Made by a program: the position numbers and the translations under genes. Below, one piece after another: positions 8,598 to 19,321 of a stretch of 64,000 nt of DNA (positions are counted from its first letter, which is position 1; each line of letters begins with the position of its first letter). The stretch lies in assembly GCA_963830455.1 (NCBI GenBank), contig CAWHMT010000006.1, positions 124,001 through 188,000 on the forward strand, written 5' to 3'. The stretch comes from 20CM-2-65-7 sp963830455 (GTDB taxonomy: Bacteria > Gemmatimonadota > Gemmatimonadetes > Gemmatimonadales > GWC2-71-9). The notes under the pieces were generated by a model, which did no database searches, was not told the origin of the DNA, and saw only the letters and a list, made by a program, of their open reading frames with translations.

Positions 8598-9806
8598 TTG
8601 ACAATCGAGGCTCGTGTGCGGCACGTCGTCCTGGTGACACCTCCCGCGGTGGAACGCGCGGGAAAGGCGTGGGATCTGATGGATCCCCGTGCAGTGATCG
8701 TCTGCGCGGACCATGAGCAGGCCGTGCTCTGGGCCGACGCCGCCCCTCCCGAGCTGCGCGCGCATGCCGTCACCGGCCTCGGGCGCACCGCCGCCCTCCT
8801 TAAGGAAGGGCGTGTCGGCATCCTCGCTGGTTCACCCGCCGATCTATGCGCTCTCGTCGCGCGCTCCGCGCTCAAGCTCGACACGCTCGAAACGCTCGTC
8901 ATCGCCTGGCCCGAATCGTTCTCGGCCGAGCTGGACACGCTGCTCGGCGAGGCTCCCGAGGCGCGGCGCGTGATTCTGAGCTGGGACCCCCACGGTCTCA
9001 CCGACTTCATCGAGCGGCACGCGCGCCGCGCCGAGATTGTCGGCGACATTCCGCTCGACTCCGTCGGGAAGCCGCTTGGACCAGTCGCGTCGGCACGCTA
9101 CGCGGTTGTGCCGGCCGCTCGCCGGGCGTTAGCAGTGCGCGACGTGCTCGATGCGGTGCGGTCCGTCCGGCCGTACGTGTGGAAGGGCGGCGACGTCGTG
9201 GCACCGGCCGAGCCTCCCGACGCCGTGGTCGCCACCACGTTGCCGACGCGCGAGGAGCTCCGCATGCTCGCGGCGATTGCACAGCCTCTGGTGGTCGCGC
9301 TCGCAGCGCAAATCCCATATCTCGAGGCGATCGCGTCACTGTCGCCGTTTGCGTTGCCGTCGCACGCCGACCGCGCGCAGGATCGCAATGCCGCGTTGCG
9401 TGCCCAGATCTCGGCACGGCTCGCGCAGGGCGACGTCGATGCGGAGCTCGCGGTGCTGTCACCGCTGTTCGAGGAATACGAGCCCGCCCTGGTGGCCGGC
9501 GCCTTGCTCGCGATCAGCCGTCAGCCGTCAGCGATCGGCCAGCCTGCGCCGGCGGCGCCGGAGCCAACCGGCTGGTCGAAACTCTTCGTCACGGTCGGGA
9601 AGAAGGACAACGCGAGCGCCAAGGATCTCGTGGGCGCGTTGATCAAGGAAGTCGGGCTCCAGAAGGGGCAGATTGGAAAAATCGACGTGCGCGACACGTT
9701 CTCGCTTGTCGACGTGGCGCCGCCAATCGCTGAACAGGCCGTCAAAGGTCTCACGGGTATGTCGATTCGCGGTCGACGAGTCACCGCGCGGTTGGATCGA
9801 GCCTGA
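8598..9806 (+). CDS. DEAD-box-like protein without catalytic motifs, with DbpA-type RNA-binding tail
   Basis: 402 aa. The last ~80 residues (from GWSKLFVTVG) match the DbpA RNA-binding domain that recognises 23S rRNA hairpin 92 in bacterial DEAD-box helicases. The first ~320 residues follow the two-RecA layout in outline: an AGSPADLCALV segment parallels the TPGR motif, and TLVIAWPESF stands where VLDEAD would be. There is no P-loop, no DEAD box and no SAT or HRIGR motif. The protein therefore probably cannot hydrolyse ATP and may act as an RNA-binding factor in ribosome assembly. The start is uncertain: TTG 8598, or GTG 8616. A CAGCCGT array at 9513-9543 forms the linker before the RNA-binding domain. 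Confidence 0.7.
   Translation: MTIEARVRHVVLVTPPAVERAGKAWDLMDPRAVIVCADHEQAVLWADAAPPELRAHAVTGLGRTAALLKEGRVGILAGSPADLCALVARSALKLDTLETLVIAWPESFSAELDTLLGEAPEARRVILSWDPHGLTDFIERHARRAEIVGDIPLDSVGKPLGPVASARYAVVPAARRALAVRDVLDAVRSVRPYVWKGGDVVAPAEPPDAVVATTLPTREELRMLAAIAQPLVVALAAQIPYLEAIASLSPFALPSHADRAQDRNAALRAQISARLAQGDVDAELAVLSPLFEEYEPALVAGALLAISRQPSAIGQPAPAAPEPTGWSKLFVTVGKKDNASAKDLVGALIKEVGLQKGQIGKIDVRDTFSLVDVAPPIAEQAVKGLTGMSIRGRRVTARLDRA
9513..9543. repeat. CAGCCGT tandem array in an interdomain linker
   Basis: About four 7-nt units (CAGCCGT twice, then CAGCGAT and CGGCCAG) encode the linker AISRQPSAIGQPA between the pseudo-helicase body and the DbpA domain. Confidence 0.65.
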
Positions 9807-9812
9807 AAGCCA

Positions 9813-9838
9813 ACGGGCCATCCAGCGGGATGGCCCGT
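9813..9838. terminator. Bidirectional hairpin between convergent genes
   Basis: A perfect 11-bp inverted repeat (ACGGGCCATCC and its complement) with a 4-nt loop lies between the convergent DbpA-tail gene and HU. It lacks a T-tract on either side, so it is a strong hairpin but not a textbook intrinsic terminator. Confidence 0.6.
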
Positions 9839-9858
9839 GATCCGCACAGACGGCTCAG

Positions 9859-10149
9859 CTACTTCTTGTTGTTAACCGCCATCTTCAGCTGCTTGCCCGC
9901 CCGAAACGCCGGCGCGATCGATGCTTTGATCTGAATGACGCCGCCGGTCTTGGGATTGCGGCCCATTCTCGCGGCACGCTTGCGCGCCTCGAAGTTGCCA
10001 AAGCCCGTGATCTGCACCTTGGAGCCCTTCTTCAACTCTGTCGCGATGATGCCCTTGTCGTCGAAGAGTGCCTCAACGGTGCGTGTGGCATCAGCCTTCG
10101 ACATCTTCGTTCGCATTGCCAGCGCGGAGGTGAGTTCAGCCTTGTTCAC
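9859..10149 (-). CDS. HU family histone-like DNA-binding protein
   Basis: 96 aa from a GTG at 10149 that has a strong AAGGAG Shine-Dalgarno 7 nt upstream. It shows the HU/IHF pattern: an N-terminal helical dimer unit beginning NKAELTSALA, the GFGNFE turn, and the DNA-binding arm with GRNPKTG followed by an Ala/Pro-containing segment. HU binds DNA non-specifically and shapes the nucleoid. It is monocistronic, with divergent tdk to the right and a shared hairpin to the left. Confidence 0.95.
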   Translation of the reverse strand: MNKAELTSALAMRTKMSKADATRTVEALFDDKGIIATELKKGSKVQITGFGNFEARKRAARMGRNPKTGGVIQIKASIAPAFRAGKQLKMAVNNKK

Positions 10150-10236
10150 TGCGATCTCCTTGAAGGGGGGGCGCGAAAACCCGCATGAATACTGAACAAC
10201 TATGGGGTATCCCCCAAAAATCCGCAAGTTTACTGG

Positions 10237-10290
10237 ACTTTCTCGACCCACCCCTCCCCCCTCCCCCGTCTCCCGTCCCCCACGTATCGT
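10237..10290. repeat. C-rich CCCCTCC array upstream of tdk, ending in a -10 hexamer
   Basis: The strand reads as CCCCTCCCCCC-type units followed by CCCGTCTCCCGTC units (about 10245-10283), then TATCGT at 10285-10290, 8 nt before the tdk ATG. The array thus lies directly upstream of the likely promoter core. Confidence 0.6.
10285..10290 (+). promoter_or_regulatory. -10 hexamer TATCGT for tdk
   Basis: TATCGT ends 8 nt before ATG 10299. This supports that ATG as the start and a leaderless transcript. Confidence 0.45.
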
Positions 10291-10298
10291 GCGTGCCC

Positions 10299-10907
10299 AT
10301 GTTCCAGCAAGCCAACCGTCCCGGATGGATCGAAGTCATCTCCGGCGTGATGTTCAGCGGCAAATCCGAGGAGCTCATCCGCCGAGTCCGTCGCGCTGTC
10401 ATCGCCCGCAAGCAGGTGCAAGTCTTTAAGTCACATCTGGATGCGCGCTACGCCGGCCTCTTCTCCGTGTCCTCGCACGACGGGGTCACCGTCGAAGCCG
10501 AGCCCGTCGACTCAGCCGAAGAGATCGCGCGCCGGCTCCGCGACACGACCGAAGTGGTCGCCATCGACGAGGCGCAGTTCCTCGACGACGGGATCGTCGA
10601 CATGGCCAACCGGCTTGCCGACCGTGGCGTGCGGGTGATCCTCGCCGGCACCGACGTGGACTTCCGCGGCCTCCCCTTCGGGCCGATGCCGATGCTGATG
10701 TGCGTCGCCGAGGTGGTCGACAAGTTCCAGGCCATCTGTGTGGTGTGCGGCGGCCCGGCGACGCGCAATCAGCGCCTCGTCAATGGGAAGCCGGCGTTGT
10801 GGGAGAGCCCGATCATCATGGTGGGCGGGCGGGAATCGTATGAGGCGAGATGCCGGCATTGTCATCGAGTTCCCAGGCAGGATGAAGATCAAACTGCACT
10901 TCTGTAG
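10299..10907 (+). CDS. tdk: Thymidine kinase
   Basis: 202 aa, the usual size for bacterial type II thymidine kinase, which phosphorylates thymidine to dTMP in the salvage pathway. The P-loop is GVMFSGKSEE near residue 15, and the Walker B is IDEAQF near residue 88. The lasso-domain zinc ligands are visible as CVVCGG near 148 and CRHCH near 187. Overall identity is clear. The reading frame could open further upstream, but homology begins just after ATG 10299. The stop lies within or beside an inverted array of GGCTATC units. Confidence 0.95.
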   Translation: MFQQANRPGWIEVISGVMFSGKSEELIRRVRRAVIARKQVQVFKSHLDARYAGLFSVSSHDGVTVEAEPVDSAEEIARRLRDTTEVVAIDEAQFLDDGIVDMANRLADRGVRVILAGTDVDFRGLPFGPMPMLMCVAEVVDKFQAICVVCGGPATRNQRLVNGKPALWESPIIMVGGRESYEARCRHCHRVPRQDEDQTALL

Positions 10908-10988
10908 CTATCGGCTATCGGCTATCGGCTACCGGCTATCGGCTAACAGGTTGTTCGCCCGATAGCTGATAGCCGATAGCCGATAGCC
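10906..10988. repeat. Inverted GGCTATC heptamer array between tdk and coaE
   Basis: The left arm has about five 7-nt units (GGCTATC with single variants GGCTACC and GGCTAAC). A short spacer (about 10947-10959) follows, then a right arm of the complementary unit GATAGCC. The two arms can form a long hairpin. The array abuts the tdk stop and ends 8 nt before the coaE start. Confidence 0.9.
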
Positions 10989-10995
10989 TCTCGCC

Positions 10996-11985
10996 ATGCT
11001 CAACGTTGGTCTGACGGGCAACATCGCATCCGGCAAGTCCACCGTCGTCGAGCTCTTCAAGAAATGGGGCGCCACGATCATCGACGCCGATGTGCTGGCG
11101 CGCGAGGCCCAGGCCCCCGGCAGCGTCGTGCTCGCCGCCATCGCCAAACGGTTTGGCGGCGACGTGCTCGGCCCTGATGGCGCGCTCGACCGAGCGGCGC
11201 TGCGGGGCAAGGTCATGGGCGACAATGACGCACTGCTGGCCCTGAACGCGATCGTGCATCCGGCGGTCCAGCAGCGACGGCTCGACTTGCAGCGCGCCGC
11301 GCGCGAGCGGGGCGATGCGATCGTGATCAACGACATTCCACTGCTCTTCGAGGTCCTCGACCCCGCGCAGTTCGATTCGGTGGTTCTGGTGGATGCCCCC
11401 CCGGCAGTCCGTCGCGCGCGGCTGCGTGCGCTGCGCGGGCTTCCCCATGAAGACGCGGACCGCATGATCGCGGCGCAAATGCCCGCCGAGCGCAAGCGGG
11501 CCCAGAGCCAGCACGTCATCGAAAACACGGGCACGCTCGCGGAGCTGGAGCCACAGGCCCGCCGCGTGTTCGAGGAGCTGCGAGCACGGGCTGCTCGCGC
11601 GGGCGTCCAGAACGAGAAACCTGGCCAGCAGCTGCTGCTCTGCGCGCTGGACGCGAAAGACAGCGCGTCGACGCCCGCGTTCAAGGCGATCGCAAGCCGC
11701 TACACGGAAGCCGGGATGCGGGTCGAGCACACCTCGGTGAAGGGATTAGGGAAAGCACTGCGCGGCGACCGACCACTGTCGATCGTCGCCACCGACGCTG
11801 CGAGCGCAGGGGCACGTACCGCGTGGGACGCCGCGGTCCCGCCGCGTCCCTGCCCCCTGTACTATCTCTCGCCCGACCCGGATCCGGTCGCGGTGCGGCT
11901 GGATTTACGACCCTGGGGACATGACCGAATCGCGCTGAGTGAAGAAGATGGCGCAGGACTGGCGCCCCGAGCGGACCTGGTGTAG
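10996..11985 (+). CDS. coaE: Dephospho-CoA kinase with a ~125-residue C-terminal extension
   Basis: 329 aa. The first ~200 residues are a normal CoaE, which phosphorylates dephospho-CoA in the last step of CoA synthesis. They include the P-loop GNIASGKST, the adenine and CoA-binding DADVLAREA, the VHPAVQ segment and DIPLLFE. Typical CoaE proteins end near residue 200-210. Here the frame continues from about residue 205 with an alpha/beta-like segment (LLLCALDAKDS ... SIVATDAAS ... LYYLSPDPDPV) that I do not recognise. No signal peptide is present. It follows tdk and precedes gcvH. Confidence 0.88.
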   Translation: MLNVGLTGNIASGKSTVVELFKKWGATIIDADVLAREAQAPGSVVLAAIAKRFGGDVLGPDGALDRAALRGKVMGDNDALLALNAIVHPAVQQRRLDLQRAARERGDAIVINDIPLLFEVLDPAQFDSVVLVDAPPAVRRARLRALRGLPHEDADRMIAAQMPAERKRAQSQHVIENTGTLAELEPQARRVFEELRARAARAGVQNEKPGQQLLLCALDAKDSASTPAFKAIASRYTEAGMRVEHTSVKGLGKALRGDRPLSIVATDAASAGARTAWDAAVPPRPCPLYYLSPDPDPVAVRLDLRPWGHDRIALSEEDGAGLAPRADLV

Positions 11986-11988
11986 GCT
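11983..11988 (+). promoter_or_regulatory. -10-like hexamer TAGGCT before gcvH
   Basis: TAGGCT ends 8 nt before the gcvH ATG at 11997, overlapping the coaE stop. It fits the window-wide TAnnnT spacing, but the match to TATAAT is weak. Confidence 0.35.
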
Positions 11989-11996
11989 CCCGCCCT

Positions 11997-12386
11997 ATGT
12001 CCTCCATTCCCAAAGAGCTGCGCTACACCAAGGATCATGAATGGGTGCGGGGAAGCGACGATCCCCAGGTCGTCGAAGTCGGGATTACGGACTACGCACA
12101 GGGTGAGTTGGGCGACGTGGTGTTCGTGGACCTCCCCAAAGCCGCAGCGACGTTCAAGCAACATGACGTGTTCGGCACGATCGAGGCGGTCAAGGCCGTG
12201 TCAGAGCTGTACTCTCCCGTCGCGGGGACGATCGTCGAATCGAATAAGACCCTCGAGCAGGATCCCGCGCTCGTGAACCGCGATCCGTACGGCAAGGGCT
12301 GGATGGTCAAAGTGAAAATCAAGGATGCCAAGGAATTGGAGGGGCTGCTCCGCGCCGACGCGTACACGAAGCATGTTGGAGAGTGA
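11997..12386 (+). CDS. gcvH: Glycine cleavage system H protein
   Basis: 129 aa. It carries the aminomethyl intermediate on a lipoyl arm during glycine cleavage. The lipoylated Lys lies in the GTIEAVKAVSEL motif near residue 65, and the N-terminal YTKDHEWVR signature is present. It is followed by a UPF0173 hydrolase (GTGA overlap) and gcvP. GcvT is not in this window. The Lys arm would be a substrate of the LplA/LipM-like transferase that overlaps gcvP. Confidence 0.96.
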   Translation: MSSIPKELRYTKDHEWVRGSDDPQVVEVGITDYAQGELGDVVFVDLPKAAATFKQHDVFGTIEAVKAVSELYSPVAGTIVESNKTLEQDPALVNRDPYGKGWMVKVKIKDAKELEGLLRADAYTKHVGE

Positions 12387-13069
12387 AAGCGACATTCCAC
12401 GGGCACGCGTGCTTTGTCGTCGAGCGGGACGGCAAGCGCGTCATCATCGATCCATTTCTCACCGGTAACCCCGCCGCGGACATCGGACCCGACCAGCTTC
12501 CACGACTCGACGCGATCCTGTTATCGCACGGACATGGCGATCACCTGGGCGACGCGGTGGCACTCTCGCAACGACACCACGCCGTGGTCGTCGCGACATA
12601 TGAGCTGGCCCAGTTCTGCGCGGATCAAGGCGCCACCAGTCACGCCATGCACATCGGTGGGGCCCACCAATTCCCGTTCGGCCGCGTGAAGCTCGTTCCC
12701 GCGTTCCACGGCGGCCGGGTGGAGGGCGACAAGACCGGCCGGTACACGACCAACCCGTGCGGCGTCGTCGTCACCATCGGCGGCCGGACCGTGTACCATA
12801 CCGGCGACACGGCGCTGACGCTGGAGATGCAGCTGCTCGCGGGCCCCCCCCGGATCGACCTGATGCTCGTCCCCATCGGCGACAATTTCACGATGGGCGT
12901 CGAGGATGCAGCCCGCGCGGTGGAGTTTGTGAAACCCACAAGCGTTATTCCAATGCACTACAACACGTGGGATCTGATTCGCGCCGATCCGGAGGAATTC
13001 CGGCGTCTGGTCGGCAACACGGCGGCCGTCACGATCCTGTCACCCGGGGAATCGCTCACGCTCTTGTAA
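12383..13069 (+). CDS. UPF0173 metal-dependent hydrolase (metallo-beta-lactamase fold)
   Basis: 228 aa beginning at a GTG that overlaps the gcvH stop. The zinc motif is HGHGDH near residue 51, with further ligands at YHTGDT and in MHYNTW, the order seen in the UPF0173/YtkL family. Length is normal for the family. The physiological substrate is unknown. Position between gcvH and gcvP suggests co-expression with glycine cleavage, but nothing in the sequence shows a direct role. Confidence 0.85.
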   Translation: MKATFHGHACFVVERDGKRVIIDPFLTGNPAADIGPDQLPRLDAILLSHGHGDHLGDAVALSQRHHAVVVATYELAQFCADQGATSHAMHIGGAHQFPFGRVKLVPAFHGGRVEGDKTGRYTTNPCGVVVTIGGRTVYHTGDTALTLEMQLLAGPPRIDLMLVPIGDNFTMGVEDAARAVEFVKPTSVIPMHYNTWDLIRADPEEFRRLVGNTAAVTILSPGESLTLL

Positions 13070-13070
13070 G

Positions 13071-15953
<2,883 letters not shown>

Positions 15954-16307
15954 CTGGACGCTGCTCGTCGAGGCGGTCGGACGATCGGGCATCGAAAACA
16001 TGGCGGCGGACCTGGCGCTGCTCGACGACGTTGTTCGTTCGGGCGGCGCTTTCTTGCGATTGTATCGCTGGGATCCACCGACCCTTTCGATCGGTCGCAA
16101 TCAACAAGCCCCTGCTCTCGAGCGCCCGATTCCCATCGTGCGGCGGCCCACCGGCGGGAACGCCGTGTGGCACGAACACGAGGTGACGTACGCCGTTGCA
16201 GCACCCATTGAGGTGTTCGGTTCACTTCGTGACGCATATCGCCAGATTCACACCCGCCTGGCCGCGGCACTGCGATCTCTCGGGGTCGATGCGACCTTGG
16301 CGCCCTA

Positions 16308-16367
16308 CCGTCCGACTCCTTCGCTTCGCTCAGGGCAGGCAGTCCGGCCGTCCGACGATCCGACGTC
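16308..16367. repeat. TCCGAC / TTCGCTCAGGGCAGG repeat inside the lipoyl-transferase gene
   Basis: TCCGAC-type units (three or more copies) surround a CTTCGCTCAGGGCAGGC core. The segment is read in frame as PRPTPSLRSGQAVRPSDDP between the fold body and the catalytic Cys. Similar TTCGCTCAGG cores are common repeated elements in other environmental genomes, as far as I recall. Confidence 0.7.
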
Positions 16368-16660
16368 CTGCTTCGCCGTGCCGGTCGGCGGCGAGATTCT
16401 CGTGGGCGGGCGCAAGGTCGTCGGTTCGGCGCAGGTCCGAAAGCGTGATGCGTTCCTGCAACATGGCTCGATTCTGTTGGACGGGTCTCAAGAGGTCGTT
16501 GCAAATGCGCGTGGCGCGACGACTTTAGCCCGGGTTTTGGGCCGGCCGGTGACGTTTGACGAGATAGCGCGCGCGATAATCGCGCACTGGCCGTCCGGCC
16601 GTCAGGCCGCGGGTCCGCCCGTCATTGCTTCTCTCGCCTTGCGGTGAAATGTTAAGCGCC

Positions 16661-18322
16661 ATGTCACGGCGCTCTCCCTTCATACTTTGTGGAATTCTGG
16701 CCGTCGCCACGCTCGCCGGCTGCGAGCGCCGAGGCGGCTGCACGGGGTCCTACTGCGGCACGGTCATCGACGCCGCGATCGCCGAGCCGCTGACGCTACT
16801 GCCTCCCTCGACCGAAGACGTCGTGGCGAACGACATCGGCGAGCAGCTGTTCCTGAAGCTCGCCGACGTCGGCATGTCCACGAACACCGTCGGCGACGAA
16901 GATTTCCAGCCGCTGCTCGCTGAGCGTTGGGAATGGGACGGGCCGCTCACGCTGGTCTTCCATTTGGATCCTCGCGCGCGCTGGCAGGACGGCCAACGCG
17001 TCAGCGCTGCCGACGTGGAGTTCACGTTCGATGCGTACAAGGACTCCGTGCTCGCCTCCCCATTCCGCGCCAAACTGCGGCGCATCGCGAGCGTCACACA
17101 GCGCGACTCGCTCACGGCGGTGTTCCGTTTCCGCGAGCGCTATCCCGAGATGTTCTACGACGCGGTCTACCACATGCGCATCCTGCCGGCGCACCTGCTG
17201 CGCTCCGTGCCGCGCGACCAGTGGAAGACGGCGCCGTTTGGGCGGCAGCCGGTGGGCAGCGGGCCATACCGCTTTGTGCGCTGGCAGTCGGCGCAGTCCA
17301 TCGAGCTCGAGGCCGATTCGACGTTCTTTTTGGGTCGACCGGGGATTCGCCGCCTGATTTGGCGGTTCACGCCCAATCTGCAGGTCGGGGTGACGCAGGT
17401 GATCGCGGATCAGGCCGACGTGCGCGAGCAGCTCGTCACGCCGGAGAACGTGGAGCGCGCGCGGGCCGCGCCGCAGCTCACCCTGCACCCCTTCCGCGGG
17501 AACGTTTACACGTATCTGGGCTTCAACCTGCGTGCGAGCGGCGATACCTCGCAGCCGCATCCGATTTTCGCCGACCGCGAAGTGCGCCGCGCCCTGACGA
17601 TGGCGGTCGACCGGGCCAGCCTGGTGAAGAGCGCCCTCGGGGACCTCGGCAAGGTTCCGCCGGGTCCGATCTCCTCGCTCCTGTGGATCTGGGATCCCGA
17701 GATCCGGCAGCTGCCCTACGATACGGCGCAGGCGGCGCGGATCCTCAACGCCCGCGGCTGGCGCGACCACGACGGCGACGGCATCCGCGACAAGAACGGG
17801 CAGCCGCTCGCGTTTCGCATTCTCGTGCCCACGACCAGCGTGCTGCGCCGGCAATATGCGCGCCTGTTGCAGGAGCAATTCCGGGTGATCGGCATCCGCG
17901 TCGAAATCGACGAGCTCGAGTTCAGCGTGGTCACGCAGCGGCTGCAGTCGGGCAACTTCGACACCTCGATTCTGTCACGCGGCAATGATCCCTCGCCCGG
18001 CTCGGGCATCACCCAGACCTGGATGAGCGGCGGATTCGGCGGCTCGAACTTCATCCGCTACTACAATCCGGAGTTCGAACGGCTGGTCGACCGCGCGATC
18101 TCGGCGCCGACCAAGGACCAGGCGCGCGGCCTCTGGCGCGCCGCCATGAATACGATCAACGCCGACGCGCCGGCGATTTTCCTCTACGCGCTCGAGAACA
18201 TGGCGGCCGTGCACAAACGGATCGACAACGTGCAGATCCGCCCCGACTCCTGGGCGGCGTTGCTGCGCACCTGGCGCATTCCACCGGACCAGCTGATCGA
18301 TCGAGACCGCGTGGAGCGCTAA
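16661..18322 (+). CDS. ABC transporter substrate-binding lipoprotein, family 5 (peptide type)
   Basis: 553 aa from ATG 16661; ATG 16649 is a possible alternative. The signal peptide ends in a lipobox (ATLAGC), so the protein is anchored by lipid in the envelope. The body has the SBP_bac_5 layout: LAERWEWDG, DVEFTFDAYKD, PVGSGPYRFV, REVRRALTMAVDR and a C-terminal NMAAVHKR. It binds di- or oligopeptides and delivers them to the permeases encoded next. It is the first gene of the five-gene operon at 16661-22240. Confidence 0.9.
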   Translation: MSRRSPFILCGILAVATLAGCERRGGCTGSYCGTVIDAAIAEPLTLLPPSTEDVVANDIGEQLFLKLADVGMSTNTVGDEDFQPLLAERWEWDGPLTLVFHLDPRARWQDGQRVSAADVEFTFDAYKDSVLASPFRAKLRRIASVTQRDSLTAVFRFRERYPEMFYDAVYHMRILPAHLLRSVPRDQWKTAPFGRQPVGSGPYRFVRWQSAQSIELEADSTFFLGRPGIRRLIWRFTPNLQVGVTQVIADQADVREQLVTPENVERARAAPQLTLHPFRGNVYTYLGFNLRASGDTSQPHPIFADREVRRALTMAVDRASLVKSALGDLGKVPPGPISSLLWIWDPEIRQLPYDTAQAARILNARGWRDHDGDGIRDKNGQPLAFRILVPTTSVLRRQYARLLQEQFRVIGIRVEIDELEFSVVTQRLQSGNFDTSILSRGNDPSPGSGITQTWMSGGFGGSNFIRYYNPEFERLVDRAISAPTKDQARGLWRAAMNTINADAPAIFLYALENMAAVHKRIDNVQIRPDSWAALLRTWRIPPDQLIDRDRVER

Positions 18323-19321
18323 GTGAGCGGAGCGGCGTGGCTCCTGCGGCGACTCGTCGCTTCGGTGGCCATTGTTTTTGCCGTCGTCACGCTCGTCTTC
18401 ATCCTGATTCACATCGCTCCCGGCGAGCCCTGCCCGACCGAGGAGCCGGTCGATCCCCGCGTGTGCAGCGACCTCAAGCAGCAGTTCGGTCTCGACCGGC
18501 CGGTGCTCGAGCAGTACGGGCGCTATCTCGTCGCGCTGGCCCAGGGCAACTTCGGGTATTCGTTCTCGCTGCGGCGTCCGGTTCGGGACGCGCTGGCCGA
18601 AACGATTCCATTCACGCTGCAGCTCGCCGGCGCGGCATTGCTGCTCGATTTCCTGCTGGGATTGGCGCTCGGCATCTACCAGGCGAGCCGGGTGAATCGC
18701 GCGGCCGACGTGGTGCTTGGCAATATCACGCTCTTCATCTACTCCCTGCCGACCTTCTGGCTGGCCCTGATTCTGCTGCTGGTGTTTGCTGAGAAGCTCG
18801 GATGGTTCCCGGTGGGCGGGGCGAACGATCCCATCTTTTGTCCGGTCGTCGACTCGCCGTATTGCGTGGGCGACCGGCTCTGGCATCTCATCCTGCCGGC
18901 CGCGACCCTGGGGCTCGTGGGCGCGGCGGGAACGGCCCGGTTCCAGCGCGCCGCGATGCTGGAGGTCGCGAGCCAGGACTACGTGCGCACGGCCCGCGCC
19001 AAAGGCGTCCCCGAACGCCGCGTCGTGCTCCGCCACCAGCTCCGCAACGCGCTCCTTTCCTTCATCACTCGGTTTGGACTCGCGTTTCCGTTTCTGCTCA
19101 CGGGCGCCGTGCTGATCGAAACCATCTTCGCCTGGCCGGGCATGGGCCGTCTCGCCTTCAACGCGATTCTGACGCGTGACCACACGCTCGTCACCGCGAC
19201 GGCGCTGATCGCGAGCACGGTCGTCGTGCTGGGCAATCTGCTCGCGGATGTCCTGCTCGAGCTCGCCGATCCGCGACTGCGCGTGCGCGCGGATGTCACG
19301 ACGGAGATCGTGACGGTATGA
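18323..19321 (+). CDS. Peptide ABC transporter permease, DppB type
   Basis: 332 aa from a GTG directly after the preceding TAA. It has an N-terminal membrane helix, a periplasmic loop with the DppB-type QFGLDRPVLEQY sequence, and five further helices. The EAA-type coupling loop appears as RTARAKGVPERRVVLRHQLRN near residue 225. It should pair with the following permease to form the channel. A pair of Cys residues in the first loop (PCPTEE and VCSDL) is an extra feature. Confidence 0.92.
   Translation: MSGAAWLLRRLVASVAIVFAVVTLVFILIHIAPGEPCPTEEPVDPRVCSDLKQQFGLDRPVLEQYGRYLVALAQGNFGYSFSLRRPVRDALAETIPFTLQLAGAALLLDFLLGLALGIYQASRVNRAADVVLGNITLFIYSLPTFWLALILLLVFAEKLGWFPVGGANDPIFCPVVDSPYCVGDRLWHLILPAATLGLVGAAGTARFQRAAMLEVASQDYVRTARAKGVPERRVVLRHQLRNALLSFITRFGLAFPFLLTGAVLIETIFAWPGMGRLAFNAILTRDHTLVTATALIASTVVVLGNLLADVLLELADPRLRVRADVTTEIVTV

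Noticed and set aside
8598..8603. TTGACA as a -35 box
   Set aside because: No -10 at 16-19 nt downstream, and it overlaps the possible TTG start of the gene.
10906..10988. GGCTATC array as a CRISPR
   Set aside because: The units are 7 nt, contiguous and without spacers, and half are inverted.
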